Of a stretch of DNA of 64,000 nucleotides, positions 62,497-64,000 are shown one piece after another; positions within the stretch are counted from its first letter, which is position 1; each line of letters starts with the position of its first letter. Source of the stretch: Algoriphagus hitonicola (GTDB lineage: Bacteria > Bacteroidota > Bacteroidia > Cytophagales > Cyclobacteriaceae); assembly GCF_900113375.1 (NCBI RefSeq), contig NZ_FOPC01000006.1, forward strand, positions 205,225 through 269,224, in the 5' to 3' direction. The position numbers and the translations under genes were made by a program. A model generated the notes under the pieces. That model searched no databases, had not been told where the DNA came from, and saw only the letters and a program-made list of their open reading frames with translations.

Positions 62497-63417
62497 TTAA
62501 ATCGCGAGTTTTTTAGTCTTCGTGGCTAGAGTCAATAGCGCCACCGTACCTAGAATCATAAAAGTGCCTAACCAATCCATCCCTGTAAAACTCACTCCTA
62601 GCCAAATCACTGCCATAAATGCAGCAGATAAAGGCTCTACACTACAAATCAGAGATGCAGTTTGTGATCCAATTAAGGGTAAAGCAGTCATGAAAAACAA
62701 AAATGACAGAATGCTTCCAAAAATAATGATGAAGGAAAATGCAGCCAATGCTTCTACATCCCATTGCCCCTGAGGTATCCATGGTTCGGATTGAAAGGAA
62801 AATGCCAGTCCGCCAATCAGCATCGCCCAACCGGTCACTCTCACAGAAGAGAATCGGCTCAAAAGTCCAATGGGATAGATACTGTAAAAAGCGAAAGTCA
62901 GCGCGGATAATATTCCCCAAATGAAAGCCTGTTTTGAGATGACAAGCGTATCGATCGTGCCATGAGTAACCAACAAAAAGGTGCCCCCCAGCGCTAAGCC
63001 CAAGGATAGGAATTCGATGGCTACAGGCCATTTTCTATGCTTTATGGCAAAATAGGCCACGATGAAAACCGGACCTAAATATTGGATGACTGTTGCTGTG
63101 GCTGCATTGGAGAGCTGAATGGAATAAAAATAAGTGTATTGAACGGCTAGCATGCCTAAAATTCCAAAAATGAGAATTGACAAAACGTCTTGTTTGCTTT
63201 TCCAAATCCTGAAGACTTTCGAACCATGATTTTTAGTATCAATCAATAAAAGTATGAAACCAGCGAGTAACAATCTCCAAGTAACCAACCATGCAGGTTC
63301 GAGTTGTTTTTGTTCAAAGAGAAATTGAGCACAGTTCCCCGCCACTCCCCAAAAAATAGCCGCAAAAAGGGCTAGTAAAAAACCTTTGTTTTGAGGGGAT
63401 AGAGAAGTCTGTTTCAT
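62497..63417 (-). CDS. EamA (DMT) family transporter
   Basis: A 306-residue membrane protein with about ten helices in two EamA halves (about 12-150 and 160-300), the first with LAVQYTYFYSIQLSNAATATVIQYLGPVF and the second with SLICSVEPLSAAFMAVIWLG. Drug/metabolite transporters of this type export amino acids or other metabolites; no substrate can be given. Confidence 0.9.
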   Translation of the reverse strand: MKQTSLSPQNKGFLLALFAAIFWGVAGNCAQFLFEQKQLEPAWLVTWRLLLAGFILLLIDTKNHGSKVFRIWKSKQDVLSILIFGILGMLAVQYTYFYSIQLSNAATATVIQYLGPVFIVAYFAIKHRKWPVAIEFLSLGLALGGTFLLVTHGTIDTLVISKQAFIWGILSALTFAFYSIYPIGLLSRFSSVRVTGWAMLIGGLAFSFQSEPWIPQGQWDVEALAAFSFIIIFGSILSFLFFMTALPLIGSQTASLICSVEPLSAAFMAVIWLGVSFTGMDWLGTFMILGTVALLTLATKTKKLAI

Positions 63418-63664
63418 GCATGATTTTCAATCCGCAAATAAAAGGAAAAGAGCTTGATTTTGGATTTTACCCGGGAGAAAAATTATTGCTTCTGCTAAAC
63501 TATTCCGTTTAAAAAGATTGATATTGAATCATTTTAGAAGGTGAATTTATTGAACTCTTACTGCGTAAAAATCAATTTTCTGAATTTCCTATTCGGTTTT
63601 TGATTGAGATCCCGCCTAATGCGGCTTATTTTTTTGTCAATCCTGCAACAAGATTAGCAACAAT

Positions 63665-63706
63665 AAACAAAAAATCCCCATTTTACTGGCTTTAAGCAGG
63701 GATTTT
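63665..63706 (-). terminator. Terminator downstream of the GIY-YIG gene
   Basis: AAAATCCC (63671-63678) and GGGATTTT (63699-63706) pair with a 20-nt loop; on the minus strand a T-run follows. The stretch 63418-63664 upstream shows no gene. Confidence 0.8.
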
Positions 63707-63749
63707 GTGGGCCCCGCTGGGCTCTTCCGATGCATCGAACCAAGCACCT

Positions 63750-63773
63750 ACTGCCCCGATGAATCGGGGGAGT
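63750..63773. repeat. REP-like palindrome, copy 3
   Basis: Core CCCCGAT-GA-ATCGGGG at 63754-63769, with ACT (63750-63752) and AGT (63771-63773) extending the stem across a G-G pair. It shares the CCCGATnnATCGGG core with the two copies near 18.3 kb. Confidence 0.65.
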
Positions 63774-63782
63774 CAGAAGCTC

Positions 63783-64000
63783 TTACCTTGTTTTGTTCAC
63801 TTGTGAATTTATTTCGGCAGGATCATCTTTCAGTTTCCTGATAAATACAGCACTTTTCATTTTTTTGATGTAAAGTTCCATTCTTCTGGCATGTGAAAAG
63901 TCATCCGCTTTAATGGAAAGAAACAACTCCCAGTCTGAAGCTTTTGCGGTGTAACGGTGATTTCCGTATTGATGGAGGTTATGTTTTTCGATTCTTGAGT
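63783..64000 (-). CDS. GIY-YIG nuclease family protein, C-terminal part (partial)
   Basis: A minus-strand frame open from the window edge to TAA at 63783-63785. The 71 residues read SRIEKHNLHQYGNHRYTAK, DWELFLSIKADDFSHARRMELYIKKMKSAVFI and a tail NSQVNKTR. This is the second half of small single-domain GIY-YIG proteins of the URI type, common in Bacteroidota: the R-x-EKHN stretch, the HARRMELYIKKMKS helix (with the metal-binding Glu). The catalytic GIY-YIG end lies beyond the window. Confidence 0.8.
   Translation of the reverse strand, partial: SRIEKHNLHQYGNHRYTAKASDWELFLSIKADDFSHARRMELYIKKMKSAVFIRKLKDDPAEINSQVNKTR

Noticed and set aside
63735..63741. GGTTCGA on the minus strand, like the T-loop of a tRNA
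   Set aside because: The five bases on each side (CTTGG and CATCG) do not pair, and no acceptor or anticodon arm can be found, so there is no tRNA or tRNA fragment to call.
1..64000. CRISPR arrays, rRNA, tRNA genes or prophage
   Set aside because: Looked for and not seen: no regularly spaced short repeats, no cloverleaf-forming stretches, no phage structural genes.

Overview
This window reads as chromosome of a Bacteroidota bacterium, most likely order Cytophagales and close to Algoriphagus or another Cyclobacteriaceae. The evidence is the gene content (an IPExxxVDY protein, a TonB receptor with a CarboxypepD_reg-like N-terminus, DUF3347 and HYC_CC_PP proteins, FAS1 and DUF2807 proteins, a DUF2490 protein), the scarcity of Shine-Dalgarno sites, and promoters of the Bacteroidota type (TTTG, about 17-20 nt, TAnnTTTG). 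Assignment to genus is inference. I saw no rRNA, tRNA, CRISPR array or prophage.

Layout. 1-59 is the tail of yidD. 56-5268 (minus) is a core operon acpP-fabF-rnc-nadE-lgt. 5420-7276 (plus) is an IPExxxVDY gene and pyruvate kinase. 7533-9839 is a five-domain FAS1 lipoprotein. 9975-12113 is a LytS/LytTR two-component operon with a small membrane protein. 12114-15867 (minus) is a tightly overlapped operon of two phosphorelay proteins, a short conserved protein, a PhnP-like hydrolase and an Rqc2/NFACT protein. 15885-24170 carries miaA, pfkA, an aldo/keto reductase, a penicillin-acylase-type Ntn hydrolase, a TerB-like protein, a DUF2807 protein and a bestrophin.

24232-39359 is a metal-homeostasis island. 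A DtxR-type repressor and a TonB receptor diverge from a shared control region with a palindrome placed inside the receptor promoter. Then, all on the minus strand, come an HMA-AraC regulator, CopA, an HMA protein, a HYC_CC_PP protein, a CusA/TolC/CusB efflux pump, a DUF3347 lipoprotein and a CHY zinc-finger protein that carries a signal peptide. Together they would sense copper or a related metal, pump it from cytoplasm to periplasm (CopA) and then out of the cell (CusABC), with periplasmic binding modules feeding the pump.

39413-39770 is a 358-bp MITE-like element with 14-bp terminal inverted repeats and a strong inner hairpin. 39795-42452 is a TolC plus adaptor pair with no inner-membrane partner, followed by sdaAB and an aminotransferase IV gene. 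44230-50827 is a xylose-use locus: SSS sugar symporter, xylulokinase, xylose isomerase, then a sialate/acetylxylan-type esterase. The remainder is mixed: an alpha/beta hydrolase, a pair of small secreted paralogues, a DJ-1/monooxygenase pair, a class C beta-lactamase-type hydrolase, an FAD oxidoreductase, a Tat-exported TIM-barrel protein, ArfB, DUF4136 and DUF2490 proteins, a UDG-family protein, a CDF metal exporter, an EamA transporter and, at the right edge, part of a GIY-YIG nuclease gene.

The best candidates for something undescribed are a structured, apparently non-coding plus-strand RNA at about 54718-54921, the MITE, a family of palindromes with a fixed CCCGATnnATCGGG core and changing but still complementary flanks, the operon joining a phosphorelay to ribosome quality control, and several unusual parts of the copper island.
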